A stretch of DNA of 64,000 bases from Bin127 sp965221625 (GCA_965221625.1 OZ244903.1:372001-436000), one strand, 5' to 3'; shown: positions 26,133 through 35,988, numbered from the stretch's first letter. Numbers and translations are program-made. The notes: generated by a model from the letters alone, not told the origin.

Positions 26133-27209
26133 GTGAACGTCGCCACCAAATCGCCTGAAGTCGCAGATCGACCTCGGAAGTACTTTGATGTCTTACCGGG
26201 CGCGAAACCTCGGATTCTGACCGGCATCCGACCGACCGGGGCATTGCACCTCGGGCACTACGTCGGAGCACTCCACAACTGGTTGAAGTTGCAAGATCAG
26301 TATGAGTGCTACTTCCTTATCGCCGACTACCAAGCACTAGGCGATCACTTCGATGACATCGCACTGATTCGCAGTTCAGTGCTTGATGTAACGCTCGATT
26401 GGCTCGCCATCGGTCTCGACCCGGAGAAGACGTCGTTTGTGATCCAGAGCTACGTGCCGGCGCATGCCGAGTTGACGATGCTGCTCTCATTCATCACGCC
26501 GCTTGGGATGTTGGAGCGCAACCCGACGCTCAAGTCCGAACTCGATAGTCTGCCGGTAGAGAGCCGCACGGTTGGCTTCTACAACTACCCGATGAGCCAA
26601 GTGGCCGACATCCTGCTGCCACGCGCCCACCTCGTGCCGGTCGGCGAGGACCAAGCACCGCACGTGGAGATGACGCGCGAGATCGCCCGAAAGTTCAATC
26701 GAATGTTCGATCGCGTCTTCCCGGAGCCTGACACCCTCATCGGCGACGTCGGGAGATTGGTAGGCACCGACGGCAACGCAAAGATGAGCAAGTCGAAAGG
26801 CAACGCGATCCTTCTCGGAGACGACGAGGAAACAGTCAACACGAAGGTTCGATCGATGTATACGGATCCGAATCGGATACGCGCGGACATCCCCGGGCGC
26901 GTGGAAGGCAATCCGGTCTTCGAGTACCACGATGCTTTCAACAAAGACGTCGACCAAATCGACGATTTCAAGGATCGATATAGCAAAGGCAAGGTTGGCG
27001 ACGTAGAGGTGAAGATGGCCTTGGCCAAGGCATTGAACGAGTTCCTTGACCCAATCCGAGAACGGCGCGAACACTACTTGCAAGACATGAGCTACGTTGA
27101 GGACGTCTTGATGCAAGGCGTACGGCGCGGCCGAGCAATCGCTGAGGAGACGATGCAACGAGTCAGAGACGCGATGCGGATTTCCAGCTACACGTCGACG
27201 TGGCAATAG
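26133..27209 (+). CDS. trpS: Tryptophanyl-tRNA synthetase
   Basis: Class I synthetase, 358 residues from a GTG start. The HIGH-like motif is in PTGALHLGHYVGALHNW and the KMSKS motif in GNAKMSKSKGNAIL. GFYNYPMSQVADILL and VPVGEDQAPHVEMTREIARKFN are typical TrpRS segments. A GAGGAG ribosome site lies about 14 nt upstream of the GTG. It charges tRNA-Trp, and its expression is governed by the T-box immediately upstream. trpE follows after 88 bp, so the synthetase may lead the tryptophan operon. Confidence 0.97.
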   Translation: MNVATKSPEVADRPRKYFDVLPGAKPRILTGIRPTGALHLGHYVGALHNWLKLQDQYECYFLIADYQALGDHFDDIALIRSSVLDVTLDWLAIGLDPEKTSFVIQSYVPAHAELTMLLSFITPLGMLERNPTLKSELDSLPVESRTVGFYNYPMSQVADILLPRAHLVPVGEDQAPHVEMTREIARKFNRMFDRVFPEPDTLIGDVGRLVGTDGNAKMSKSKGNAILLGDDEETVNTKVRSMYTDPNRIRADIPGRVEGNPVFEYHDAFNKDVDQIDDFKDRYSKGKVGDVEVKMALAKALNEFLDPIRERREHYLQDMSYVEDVLMQGVRRGRAIAEETMQRVRDAMRISSYTSTWQ

Positions 27210-27263
27210 CCGAGTCCGCGACGGCGATTGGCGTTACAACCGACCCGCCATCGCAGACTCGGC
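27209..27263 (+). other. Long imperfect hairpin between trpS and trpE
   Basis: GCCGAGTC-c-GCGA (27209-27221) pairs with TCGC-a-GACTCGGC (27251-27263): 12 bp with one mismatch and a 29-nt loop. It begins at the last base of the trpS stop and ends 34 bp before trpE. No T-run follows. It could be a processing site or a weak terminator that separates synthetase and biosynthetic expression. Confidence 0.55.
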
Positions 27264-27297
27264 AAAGCTATCGAACCCCAACGATCGCCATCCCAAC

Positions 27298-28902
27298 ATG
27301 CCACAAAAACACGCGATGCAACACCAACTCAACTACCTGCCCGGCCTGAAACGCTTCAATGAACTCGTCGACGCTGGATACAACCTAATACCGCTCTATC
27401 GTGAGATTTCGGCTGACTTGGAGACTCCGGTCTCCGCTTTCATCAAGATTTCTCGAGGGTCGTACTCATTCCTTTTCGAGAGCGTCGAAGGAGGAGAGCA
27501 CGTCGCCCGTTACTCATTCCTGGGAACTCAACCTTCCGAAGTCATCCGTACAGGTGCTGGCACCGACCACGGATCCATTGACCCGTTAGCCGCGCTCAAG
27601 GCGCGGTTGGACGTGATCAATCACGCAACCATCGACGGATTGCCGAGGTTCGATGGGGGTGCAGTCGGATTCGTCGCGTATGACGCAATCAAGTACTTCG
27701 AGCCGCGTGTCCCTGAGATCTCAGACGAGACTTCCGGGATGGGAGTGCCGGAATCAGTGTTCATGCTCACCGACTCGATGCTCGTCTTCGATCACGTGCG
27801 GCAGAGCATCCTCGTCGTTGCTCACGCCGCGGTCGACGATCCCGACGAAGCAGAAACCGCATACGAGGACGGCACTCGACGAATCGAAGAATTGATCGAC
27901 CGTTTGACGTCGCCTTTGCCCGACAACGCACTCGGGCGTGCTGGGGCACCGACACAGATGCCATCGCGGGTGAGCGACGCGGACATCGACTACACATTCG
28001 TGGGATCAGCCGCGGCCATGCCAGGCGGTTGGTACAACGATACCGACAGCGAAGCCACCGGGCAACGCTACGTCCCCAATATGTCCCGTGAGAACTACCG
28101 GATGATGGTCGAAGCCTGCAAGGAGGCAATCTACGAAGGCGAGATTATCCAAGTCGTCGTCTCGCAACGTCTCACCCGGCGCACGCCTTCCCAACCCTTC
28201 GACCTCTATAGGTCGTTGCGCGCCATCAATCCTTCTCCATACATGTTCTACCTGGATCTCGACGGTTTCCAGATCATCGGTGCTTCACCAGAGCTTCTGG
28301 TTCAATCTGTTGACGGCAAGGTAGCGGTTCACCCGATCGCCGGCTCACGCCCGCGCGGTAGCACACCGCAAGAGGACGAAGCACTCGCCGAGGAGTTGCT
28401 TTCCGACGAGAAGGAGATTGCAGAGCACGTAATGCTTCTTGACCTTGGGCGAAATGACGTTGGAAGGATTAGCAAACCCGGCACTGTGAAGGTAACTCAG
28501 CAACTCGAGATCGAACGCTACTCGCACATCATGCACATCGTCTCGCATGTCGAAGGTGTGATCGACGACGGTTACGACGTGTACGACGTGTTGCGTGCCG
28601 GCTTCCCTGCTGGTACCGTCTCTGGTGCACCCAAGATCCGGGCCATGGAGATAATCGCCGAATTCGAACCCGAGAAGAGGGGGCCATACTCCGGTGCTGT
28701 CGGATACTTCTCTTATTCGGGCAACATGGACACCGCGATTTCGCTCCGAACCATGACCCTTAAAGACGGCGTTGCCTACCTCCAGGCCGGCGGTGGAATA
28801 GTCGCCGATTCAGACCCGCAGGCCGAATACGACGAGACGCTGGACAAGATGGGCGCGCTTATGCACGCCATCGACCACGCAGAGTCGACAATGGAGATGT
28901 AA
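27298..28902 (+). CDS. trpE: Anthranilate synthase component I
   Basis: 534 residues. Chorismate-binding enzyme. The N-terminal domain holds the tryptophan-feedback segment around FIKISRGSYSFLFESVEGGEHVARYSFLG. The catalytic domain includes GEIIQVVVSQRLTRR, IGASPELLVQ, HPIAGSRPRGSTPQEDEAL, LLDLGRNDVGRIS, FPAGTVSGAPKIRAMEII and GPYSGAVGYFSYSGNMDTAI. It makes anthranilate from chorismate with ammonia from TrpG. trpG starts 1 bp after its stop. Confidence 0.97.
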   Translation: MPQKHAMQHQLNYLPGLKRFNELVDAGYNLIPLYREISADLETPVSAFIKISRGSYSFLFESVEGGEHVARYSFLGTQPSEVIRTGAGTDHGSIDPLAALKARLDVINHATIDGLPRFDGGAVGFVAYDAIKYFEPRVPEISDETSGMGVPESVFMLTDSMLVFDHVRQSILVVAHAAVDDPDEAETAYEDGTRRIEELIDRLTSPLPDNALGRAGAPTQMPSRVSDADIDYTFVGSAAAMPGGWYNDTDSEATGQRYVPNMSRENYRMMVEACKEAIYEGEIIQVVVSQRLTRRTPSQPFDLYRSLRAINPSPYMFYLDLDGFQIIGASPELLVQSVDGKVAVHPIAGSRPRGSTPQEDEALAEELLSDEKEIAEHVMLLDLGRNDVGRISKPGTVKVTQQLEIERYSHIMHIVSHVEGVIDDGYDVYDVLRAGFPAGTVSGAPKIRAMEIIAEFEPEKRGPYSGAVGYFSYSGNMDTAISLRTMTLKDGVAYLQAGGGIVADSDPQAEYDETLDKMGALMHAIDHAESTMEM

Positions 28903-28903
28903 C

Positions 28904-29476
28904 ATGCTGCTACTCATCGACAACTACGACAGCTTCACCTACAACCTCTTCCAATACCTCTCCGAGTTAGGAGCGAATGTCGAAGTCGTTCGCAACGACA
29001 AGGCGACTGTGGGCGAGCTCGCTGAAATGAAACCAGAGCGGGTCGTGATTTCTCCCGGACCGTCGCACCCTCGCAACGCCGGCATCTCGATTGAAGCGAT
29101 CCGACACTTCGCCGGAAATGTCCCGATATTGGGGGTCTGCCTCGGACACCAAGCCATCGGAGAAGCATTCGGGGGCGTCGTCGCTCACGCCGGCGAACTC
29201 AAACACGGCAAGACTTCAATGATTGAACACGATGGCAAAGGCGTCTTTGCCGGTCTGCCTAATCCATTCGAGGCGGTGCGTTACCACTCACTGTCGGTGC
29301 AACGTGAGGCTGTGCCCACAGGTTTCGATGTAACCGCACGCTCTTCCGAAAGTGGTGTCATCATGGGTATGCGCCACGACAATCTGCCAATCGAAGGTGT
29401 CCAGTTCCATCCCGAGTCGATCCTGACCAAACCGGGAAAGGCACTGCTCCAGAACTTCCTCGATATCGAGTCGTGA
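28904..29476 (+). CDS. trpG: Anthranilate synthase component II (glutamine amidotransferase)
   Basis: 190 residues, class I amidotransferase. NYDSFTYNLFQYLSELGA is the family start, the nucleophile Cys is in PILGVCLGHQAIGEAFGG, and the His-Glu pair is in GVQFHPESILT. It supplies ammonia to TrpE; it might also serve PabB, though no pabB is in the window. Directly follows trpE. Confidence 0.96.
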   Translation: MLLLIDNYDSFTYNLFQYLSELGANVEVVRNDKATVGELAEMKPERVVISPGPSHPRNAGISIEAIRHFAGNVPILGVCLGHQAIGEAFGGVVAHAGELKHGKTSMIEHDGKGVFAGLPNPFEAVRYHSLSVQREAVPTGFDVTARSSESGVIMGMRHDNLPIEGVQFHPESILTKPGKALLQNFLDIES

Positions 29477-29539
29477 AACAACCGGATCGCGCCGGCGACG
29501 CAAAGTGCAGACCAGAATCAGGAAGCAAAGGACCAACTA

Positions 29540-30583
29540 TTGAACATTCAACAAGGTATCCAAGCAACAGTCGACGGCGTCGATCTTTCGCAACAAGACG
29601 CGGCGGCAGTGATGTCGCAGATAATGGGCGGAGAGGCGACTGAGGCACAGTTCGGCGCGTTCGTCACCGCTCTCCGCCTGAAGGGAGAGACGCCGGAAGA
29701 GGTGGCAGGGATGGCTTCCGTCATGCGGGATGTATCGCTGACGGTCCCAGCCGGCACAGATACGGTTGATACCTGCGGAACCGGCGGCGATGGCAAAGGT
29801 TGGTTCAACATCTCAACCGCCGCCGCATTCGTCGTCGCAGGTGCTGGAGTCCCGGTTGCTAAGCACGGCAATCGCGCAATGTCAGGATCCACTGGCAGCG
29901 CAGACGTACTTGAAGCGTTGGGCGTGAACATCCTTCTCGGTCCGGAAGAAGTGTGGAGATGCATCGACGAGGTCGGCATCGGATTCATGTTCGCCCAAAC
30001 ATTCCACCCGGCAATGCGATTCGCAGGGCCCTTGCGGCCGCAGATCGGCATCCGCACCGTCTTCAACATTCTGGGTCCGCTCACCAATCCAGCCGGTGCA
30101 AAACGTCAGGTTCTCGGTGTCGCAGAGCGTGCGGCAGCAGAGAAGATTGCCAAGGCACTCCAACTCCTCAACACCGAATACGCGTTGGTTGTGCACGGTG
30201 AATCTGGTGCCGATGAGGTAGACATTGAGGGGCACACGCTGATGTACCAGGTGACGCCGGACATGCTGAAACGACGTCGCACAAGACCCGCAGACTTCGG
30301 ACTGCCCGAAGGCGACCGTGAGCATCTCGTCGCCGAATCGGTCGAGCACAGTGCTGAGATCATACGCACTGTGATGGCGGGTGCCGGCGGCGAACACAAC
30401 GCTCCACCCAGTCCGGAAAGATCACGGTACAACGTCGTCGCCATCAACGCCGCGGTAGCCCTCCTCGCCGCGGGTAAAGCCGCAAGCTTCAATGACGCCG
30501 CGATCATGGCCAAGGACATCATTGATAGCGGTGCGGCAGCGTCCAAGCTTAAATCGCTCGCGGCGTTAAGCACCAGCACGTGA
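29540..30583 (+). CDS. trpD: Anthranilate phosphoribosyltransferase
   Basis: 347 residues from a TTG start. Signatures: TVDTCGTGGDGKGWFNISTAAAFVVAGAGVPVAKHGNRAMSG (the phosphoribosyl pyrophosphate loop begins at CGTGGDG), SADVLEALGV, FNILGPLTNPAGAKRQVLGV and VHGESGADEVDI. It transfers phosphoribosyl to anthranilate, the second step of tryptophan synthesis. It lies 63 bp after trpG. The operon is then interrupted by a decayed gene on the opposite strand. Confidence 0.96.
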   Translation: MNIQQGIQATVDGVDLSQQDAAAVMSQIMGGEATEAQFGAFVTALRLKGETPEEVAGMASVMRDVSLTVPAGTDTVDTCGTGGDGKGWFNISTAAAFVVAGAGVPVAKHGNRAMSGSTGSADVLEALGVNILLGPEEVWRCIDEVGIGFMFAQTFHPAMRFAGPLRPQIGIRTVFNILGPLTNPAGAKRQVLGVAERAAAEKIAKALQLLNTEYALVVHGESGADEVDIEGHTLMYQVTPDMLKRRRTRPADFGLPEGDREHLVAESVEHSAEIIRTVMAGAGGEHNAPPSPERSRYNVVAINAAVALLAAGKAASFNDAAIMAKDIIDSGAAASKLKSLAALSTST

Positions 30584-30671
30584 TTTCGGCAACATCGACG
30601 TCAAACCCCTTCCGTGCGACATTTCTCGATATTACTGACGCACAAAGGGCTGTCTTGGTAGCTGACCGGTA

Positions 30672-31768
30672 TCAAGGATCCGCGACTTCTATCAACTCGC
30701 GGTACGCATAATCCGCCGGTCGATTGCCCTGTGGAGGGCGACTTCGTTCCAGCATTCCTTGCTCGTACACGACTTGATGGGTGCGCCGGGCAGCGCGCGT
30801 TGGAATGCGCGACTCTTCGGCGAAGTTGGTGCTGGTGAAGACTCATAGATTGAAGAACCAATCAACCGCCCGGATCGAGTGCGGAAAGCGCGTTAAGTCG
30901 GCAATCCAGTTCTTGTGATCTTCGTGGAGCTCGATTATTTGCTCTGCTTTTTCACGATTCTCCATGGCTTGCACAACGATCGCATTGAGGAAAAACTCGC
31001 CCCAACCAGGCTAATCGAGATATCTCGAACTGCGAGCAGGCCATCGTGATATTGTGCCCCACAGATTTCAAGGTTTCCGCTCAGTTAGGGGTTGGGCGCA
31101 CGCAAGATCCTCTTGTCCTTCATGAACAGAGGGATCAATAGCCTAGCTAACCTTCCGTTACCATCCAAAATCGGGTGGATCGCATCGAATTCGACGTGCA
31201 CCAATGCAAGCTGGATTAACGAATCGGGATATGGTCCGACCAAGAACTCCTCAAGCGTGTCCATCAACCTTCGGACTTCCTGCGGCGCAGGTGGTACGTG
31301 CCTCGTCCGTTCGATCTTGACACATTCAGCGGCAATGTAGTTTTGCGCCCAGTGATAATCGCCCGGATCACTGATTTTTCCGCAATCATCCTGCATCAAG
31401 ACACTGTAGTTTTCGCGGAACAACCGTTGCGAAAACGGTAATGTTTCGTACAACTCCTCAGCGAAACCGAATGCTCGACGGTATTTGGTAACCTCTTGGT
31501 AGTCGGCCGTACGCTCATCGCCTTGGTTTTAGCCGCCGGCCTCGTACTCGAGTACCTCTCCTAGCGTGGCCTGAGTCCCTTCAATGCGCGTCGACAAGAC
31601 CATCTCCTGAGTGGCTAAAGGGCTCATCATCAACGTGGGGTTCGGTACACCGCTCATTACTGCATCGAATGCCGCAATCGCCCGATTTGCCGGTCCGACG
31701 AGTGGGAGCAACCGATCCCAATTCAGTTACAAAGGCGGAAACTCGTCGTAGTGATAATGCACAGCCAT
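30672..31768 (-). pseudogene. Decayed Fic-family AMPylase-like gene (several stops and one frameshift)
   Basis: Reading the minus strand from ATG 31768 gives MAVHYHYDEFPPL-stop-LNWDRLLPLVGPANRAIAAFD, then the inhibitory-type motif STRIEG, then stop, NQGDERTADYQEVTKYRRAF, and the Fic core HPILDGNGRLARLL. Next comes a stop after RILRAPNP, then a frameshift at about 31003-31030 into GWGEFFLNAIVVQAMENREKA, WFFNL-stop-VFTSTNFAEESRIPTR and a final ELIEVADP. Stops fall at 31727, 31529, 31085 and 30843. Fic proteins transfer AMP to hydroxyl side chains; this copy cannot make a full protein. An intact, distinct Fic gene is at 62230-63402. Confidence 0.9.
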
Positions 31769-31985
31769 CAGAACTTCACCATATCCGAACGGCGTATAGT
31801 TCCCCGATTTTGGTGCGATCCCTCTCGAGTCTTCTACGGTTGTCGTCGCGACTCGTCCCAATAGACGGGGTTGGCCAGCGCGCGGACGGTCTATCGAGGT
31901 CGCGAGTGGGGTCGCGCAACTAAGTTTTCCACGATGACGTGTACCATTTGCCGCAATTACTACGCCGATTCGACGCGCCGTCCAG

Positions 31986-33254
31986 ATGATGAATGCAAGA
32001 GCCGCCACTACGTATCTGCGCAGGTACAACGACGCGCTGCGGTTCCGAGATTTTCGATGGATCTGGTTGGGCAGCCTCGGCGGCCAGTCCGCCTATTGGG
32101 CCCTGATCGTGGCGCGTGGGATCTTGGTTTTGGAGATGACAGGATCCTCCGCCCTCGTCGGCGTCGCCACATTTGCCGCGATGGGTCCACGCTTCATCGT
32201 CCCACCACTCGCCGGCTACCTCGCCGATCGTTTCGATCGACGGTCCGTAGTCGCAGTTGCTTACACATGCCAATTCCTTAACGTGGCACTCCTGACGTTG
32301 CTCGCCTTCGCCGGCACGCTACAGGTTTGGCACATCGTCGTGCTCTCCTTGCTGAACGGCAGCTTCCGCACCTTCCAGATGACGTCGACCCAAGCACTCA
32401 TCCCGAATTTGGTGCCGCGCGAGCATTGGTTGAACGCCATCGCGATGAACCAAGTGTCATTACAAGGAGCGCGTTTGATCGGGCCGGGATTAATCGCACC
32501 CGCGTTGCTGATTGATGGTCCGAATACTGCATTTCTCGCTTGCACGTTCATGTATTTTGCGAGCATAATCGGCGTGCTCGCCGTGCGGACTAGATCAACC
32601 GGCGAACTCGCCAGAGGATCAAACCTCGCCGCCAGCCTGCTGGCTGCGCTCCGGTATGTGATGCGAGACAGCAATCTGAGGGTGTTGTTCGTGATCGTTG
32701 CATTCCACTGCGCGATGACGATGTCTTTCGAATCGATGCTTCCGGTGCTTGCGCGCGACACATTGGGCGACGCCAACGCGAGTGTCAGCTATCTCATGAT
32801 GGGAGTAGGCGGCGGGGCACTGATCGGCGTGTTTGCAATCGCTGGCATCCAGTCCGCTTCAGTGCGCGGTTCCTTGTTGCTAATCTCCGGTGTATTGAGT
32901 GGCGCGTCAATGCTGGTTTTGGCGTTGGCGAACAATGAAATCGCCGCTATCTTTGGCACCGCAGCGATGGGCGGATCACAAGCAGCGTTCATGGCGATTG
33001 GCGGTGCGATGATCCAAACCCTCGCTCCCGATGGCATGCGCGGACGCATCACCGGATTGAGCCACATCCTCATCGGAGGAAACATGGCGTTTGTCAATCT
33101 AATCAACGGCATCGCCGCCGACTACTTTGGTGTCCCGGCTATTCTCTGGGTTTTAGGATTAGGATTCGTCGTGGTCATGGCACTCAGCTTGGCTTTTGCG
33201 AACGTCAGGAACGTGTACGGCGGTGCTGTCATGACACCCGCTAGAGCGACCTAA
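31986..33254 (+). CDS. MFS transporter
   Basis: 422 residues with about 11-12 hydrophobic segments. The MFS loop motif appears as GYLADRFDRRSVV after helix 2, with a second-half counterpart (DGMRGRITGL). The overall pattern resembles the EntS/MFS_3 group of drug or siderophore exporters. It starts 218 bp after the Fic remnant and ends 10 bp before trpC, so it is likely co-transcribed with trpC-trpF. An aromatic compound or tryptophan export role is possible from position only. Confidence 0.88.
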   Translation: MMNARAATTYLRRYNDALRFRDFRWIWLGSLGGQSAYWALIVARGILVLEMTGSSALVGVATFAAMGPRFIVPPLAGYLADRFDRRSVVAVAYTCQFLNVALLTLLAFAGTLQVWHIVVLSLLNGSFRTFQMTSTQALIPNLVPREHWLNAIAMNQVSLQGARLIGPGLIAPALLIDGPNTAFLACTFMYFASIIGVLAVRTRSTGELARGSNLAASLLAALRYVMRDSNLRVLFVIVAFHCAMTMSFESMLPVLARDTLGDANASVSYLMMGVGGGALIGVFAIAGIQSASVRGSLLLISGVLSGASMLVLALANNEIAAIFGTAAMGGSQAAFMAIGGAMIQTLAPDGMRGRITGLSHILIGGNMAFVNLINGIAADYFGVPAILWVLGLGFVVVMALSLAFANVRNVYGGAVMTPARAT

Positions 33255-33264
33255 CTCCTCGCAG

Positions 33265-34107
33265 ATGTCATCGAACCGAATCGCATCCGGCGAAACGTCG
33301 ATACTCGATCGAATCGTGGCTGCAAAGCGTCGACGAATTGAGGACGACGTTTCGACGATTCCATTGCATCGAATGGTGCGGTTGGCTGAGGACGCCAATC
33401 GACATTCGCCGCCGTTGGATTTCGAACACGCGATCGGGACCTCATCGACTATTTCGGTAATCGCCGAGATGAAACGGTCCTCGCCGTCCGCCGGAGAGAT
33501 GGACGCCGCGCTCGACCCTCCCAAACGCGCACAGCTCTACTGTAACGGCGGGGCCGCCGCCATCTCAGTGCTGACTGAATCGGACTTCTTTCGAGGAAGC
33601 ATCCAAGATCTCGAGACTGCTGCCCAGGTAGCACACCGGCACGGTACCGCGGTACTGGAGAAGGACTTCGTGGTCGACGAGTACCAGGTGCACCAAGCGC
33701 GCGCCCACGGTGCGGACACCGTATTGCTCATCGTTGCGATCCTCGATCCAGTGGAATACGCAGAATTCTACAGAGTTGCGACCGAGCTGGGAATGGAACC
33801 CTTAGTTGAGGTGTTCGACGTTGAAGAGCTTGATGTGGCAATGACCCAAGCAGAGCCGCGTATCGTTGGGATTAACAATCGCAACCTGAAAACCCTTGAG
33901 ACGTCGCTTGACGTTTTCGTTGACTTGGCATCACGGATCCCCGACAACGTCGTCAAGGTTGCCGAGTCTGGCATGAAATCGGCCGACGACGTCAGACGCA
34001 TGGCTGACGCAGGCGCGCGAGCCGTGCTGGTCGGCGAGTCGCTGATGACTTCCGATGGCGATCCATCTGAATTGATCGCTCAGATGGCAGAAATCACCGT
34101 TTGGTAA
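33265..34107 (+). CDS. trpC: Indole-3-glycerol-phosphate synthase
   Basis: 280 residues. TIM barrel with ILDRIVAAKRRRIEDDVSTI at the start, ISVIAEMKRSSPSAGEM (catalytic Lys in EMKRSSPS), ISVLTESDFFRGS, VLEKDFVVDEYQVHQARAHGADTVLLI, IVGINNRNLKTLETSLD and KVAESGMKSADDV. It converts carboxyphenylamino-deoxyribulose phosphate to indole glycerol phosphate. trpF follows after 9 bp. Confidence 0.97.
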   Translation: MSSNRIASGETSILDRIVAAKRRRIEDDVSTIPLHRMVRLAEDANRHSPPLDFEHAIGTSSTISVIAEMKRSSPSAGEMDAALDPPKRAQLYCNGGAAAISVLTESDFFRGSIQDLETAAQVAHRHGTAVLEKDFVVDEYQVHQARAHGADTVLLIVAILDPVEYAEFYRVATELGMEPLVEVFDVEELDVAMTQAEPRIVGINNRNLKTLETSLDVFVDLASRIPDNVVKVAESGMKSADDVRRMADAGARAVLVGESLMTSDGDPSELIAQMAEITVW

Positions 34108-34116
34108 CGTTGTAGT

Positions 34117-34791
34117 ATGTCCAAAACGCCATACGTCAAGATTTGCGGAATCCGCGACGGCGACGCCGCAGTTGAGGCGGCCAACGCAGGTGCCGATTTC
34201 TTTGGCGTGGTGCTCGTCGAAGGCGTTAGACGGCAACTGACCCCCTTCCAAGCGCAAGAGGTGGTGCGGAACTACCGAATTAGGGCGCGCGACCATCGCG
34301 TCAAACGCGTCCGGAATCACGGACCGCGCGTGGTCGGACTATTTCGCAATCAAGACGCGCGTTGGGTCAACAAGGTGGCGCAACAGGTGGATCTGGACTG
34401 CGTGCAACTATGTGGCGATGAGAACGAGGCTTACATGCGCCAGATGTGGAAACCGATTCTGCGACAGGTGCGCGTCAAATCAGACATGTCGGTGGACAAA
34501 CTTGGAAAGATCGTCGACTGCCATCTCTCGCAGAACCGATACGTCCTCTTGGATCGTTACGAGGAGCAGGTGCCTGGCGGAACCGGCAAGTCCTTCGATT
34601 GGCAGATCGCCGAGGGCGTCGCAGATCGTGATGGCGTATTGCTCGCGGGAGGACTCGATCCCGATAACGTCGCTAATGCAATCGATCGACTATCCCCGTG
34701 GGGTGTCGACGTTTCAACCGGAGTCGAGAGCGACGGCATTAAGGACCGCGGCAAAATACGGTCATTCATCGAAATCGCCAAGCGCAACTGA
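34117..34791 (+). CDS. trpF: Phosphoribosylanthranilate isomerase
   Basis: 224 residues. VKICGIRDGDAAVEAANAGADFFGVVLVEG has the catalytic Cys and family start. VDLDCVQLCGDE, LLDRYEEQVPGGTGKSFDW and LLAGGLDPDNVANAI with VDVSTGVESDGIKDRGKI complete the barrel. It isomerises phosphoribosylanthranilate. An insertion of about 10 residues (RARDHRVKRVRNHGPR) lies after strand 2. trpB and trpA do not follow; an unrelated dehydrogenase gene comes next. Confidence 0.95.
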   Translation: MSKTPYVKICGIRDGDAAVEAANAGADFFGVVLVEGVRRQLTPFQAQEVVRNYRIRARDHRVKRVRNHGPRVVGLFRNQDARWVNKVAQQVDLDCVQLCGDENEAYMRQMWKPILRQVRVKSDMSVDKLGKIVDCHLSQNRYVLLDRYEEQVPGGTGKSFDWQIAEGVADRDGVLLAGGLDPDNVANAIDRLSPWGVDVSTGVESDGIKDRGKIRSFIEIAKRN

Positions 34792-34901
34792 GCACTCGCC
34801 GCAACGCGCGTTGTGGTTTCGCACTCGCGAGTCCGCTCCCAACCTGATATATTCGCGCGTGAACTAACTTATCGCGATTGCGTTCACTTGGCGCGTTGGG
34901 A

Positions 34902-35903
34902 ATGATCAAGGTAGCACAGATCGGCACCAAACATGGCCACGCCGCTGGTGTGTACCAAGTAATGTTGGAACACCCAGACGTCGAAGTCATCGGATGCTTC
35001 GAACCAGACGCCGATCGACGGGTTTTCTGCGCCGAATCGGATGCATGGCAAGATGCGAAGTGGCTCGATTCGGTCGACGAGATACTCGACAATCCCGAGA
35101 TTGTGGCAGTCGCTTCGGAAGGTGCCAACCGCGAGAGCTTGGCGCACACCGAGGCGATCGTGCGGGCCGGCAAACACTGCTTCTACGACAAGCCGGCAGG
35201 CGACGATTATCATCGCTTTCTCCGAGTCATTGAGGATGCCGCAGCGCAAGACCTACAGGTAACTCTTGGCTATATGTTCCGAAAACACGACGGTTTCGAA
35301 CGCATCTCGGATTGGGTCAGATCGGGATTCCTCGGGCGCGTGTTTCAACTGCGGGCGCACATGTCAACTTGGCTGCCAGAGCGAAGCGAAAACGGGCAAT
35401 TTACCGACCGTCAAGGACTGTCCTACCATCGCGGCGGCGTGCTCTTCGACCTCGGCGGGCACATGTTGGACCAGATCGTATGGATGATGGGCCGCCCGGA
35501 GCGAGTAACTTCGTACCTACAGAACTCAACATCAGAGACGCGCGATTTCATGGATAACACGCTCGCGGTCATGGAGTACCCAAACGCGCTCGTAACTCTT
35601 GACATCGCGGCGATGGAACCACGACCAATGGCGCGTCGATTCGAAGTCTATGGGACCGACGGTTCAGCGATAATGGAGCCCTTCGAACCGGCTGAAACCT
35701 TGCGACTGTGTCTTAATGAACCGAAAGGCGGTTTCGACGAAGGTGTAACCATCCTGACACTTCAGGACAGGAGGCGCTACGTCGACACCTTCGCTGCCTT
35801 CGTCGCGACCATCACCGACGGCACACCGTCCTTGCGTTCGCCTGAGCATGAACTATTGGTCCAGGAAACGCTGATGCGCTGCACCGGCAGCCTTCCCGGA
35901 TAA
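34902..35903 (+). CDS. Gfo/Idh/MocA-family oxidoreductase
   Basis: About 333 residues from ATG 34902 (MIKVAQIGTKHGHAAGVYQ); a TTG at 34878 is the alternative. The N-terminal Rossmann fold has an unusual nucleotide loop (GTKHGHA in place of GxGxxG). The family's EKP motif appears as YDKPAGDD. The C-terminal domain has LFDLGGHMLDQIVWMMGRPERV with the conserved His region. Such enzymes oxidise or reduce sugars and cyclitols with NAD(P). It comes 110 bp after trpF and is probably separate from that operon. Substrate unknown. Confidence 0.87.
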   Translation: MIKVAQIGTKHGHAAGVYQVMLEHPDVEVIGCFEPDADRRVFCAESDAWQDAKWLDSVDEILDNPEIVAVASEGANRESLAHTEAIVRAGKHCFYDKPAGDDYHRFLRVIEDAAAQDLQVTLGYMFRKHDGFERISDWVRSGFLGRVFQLRAHMSTWLPERSENGQFTDRQGLSYHRGGVLFDLGGHMLDQIVWMMGRPERVTSYLQNSTSETRDFMDNTLAVMEYPNALVTLDIAAMEPRPMARRFEVYGTDGSAIMEPFEPAETLRLCLNEPKGGFDEGVTILTLQDRRRYVDTFAAFVATITDGTPSLRSPEHELLVQETLMRCTGSLPG

Positions 35904-35988
35904 CAGTTTGATAACGCGGAGTATCACTTTGCGGATGGATGTCCGATTGCCACGCTCCAAGGCACCTTGGTTGGTGAAGTGAGATACC

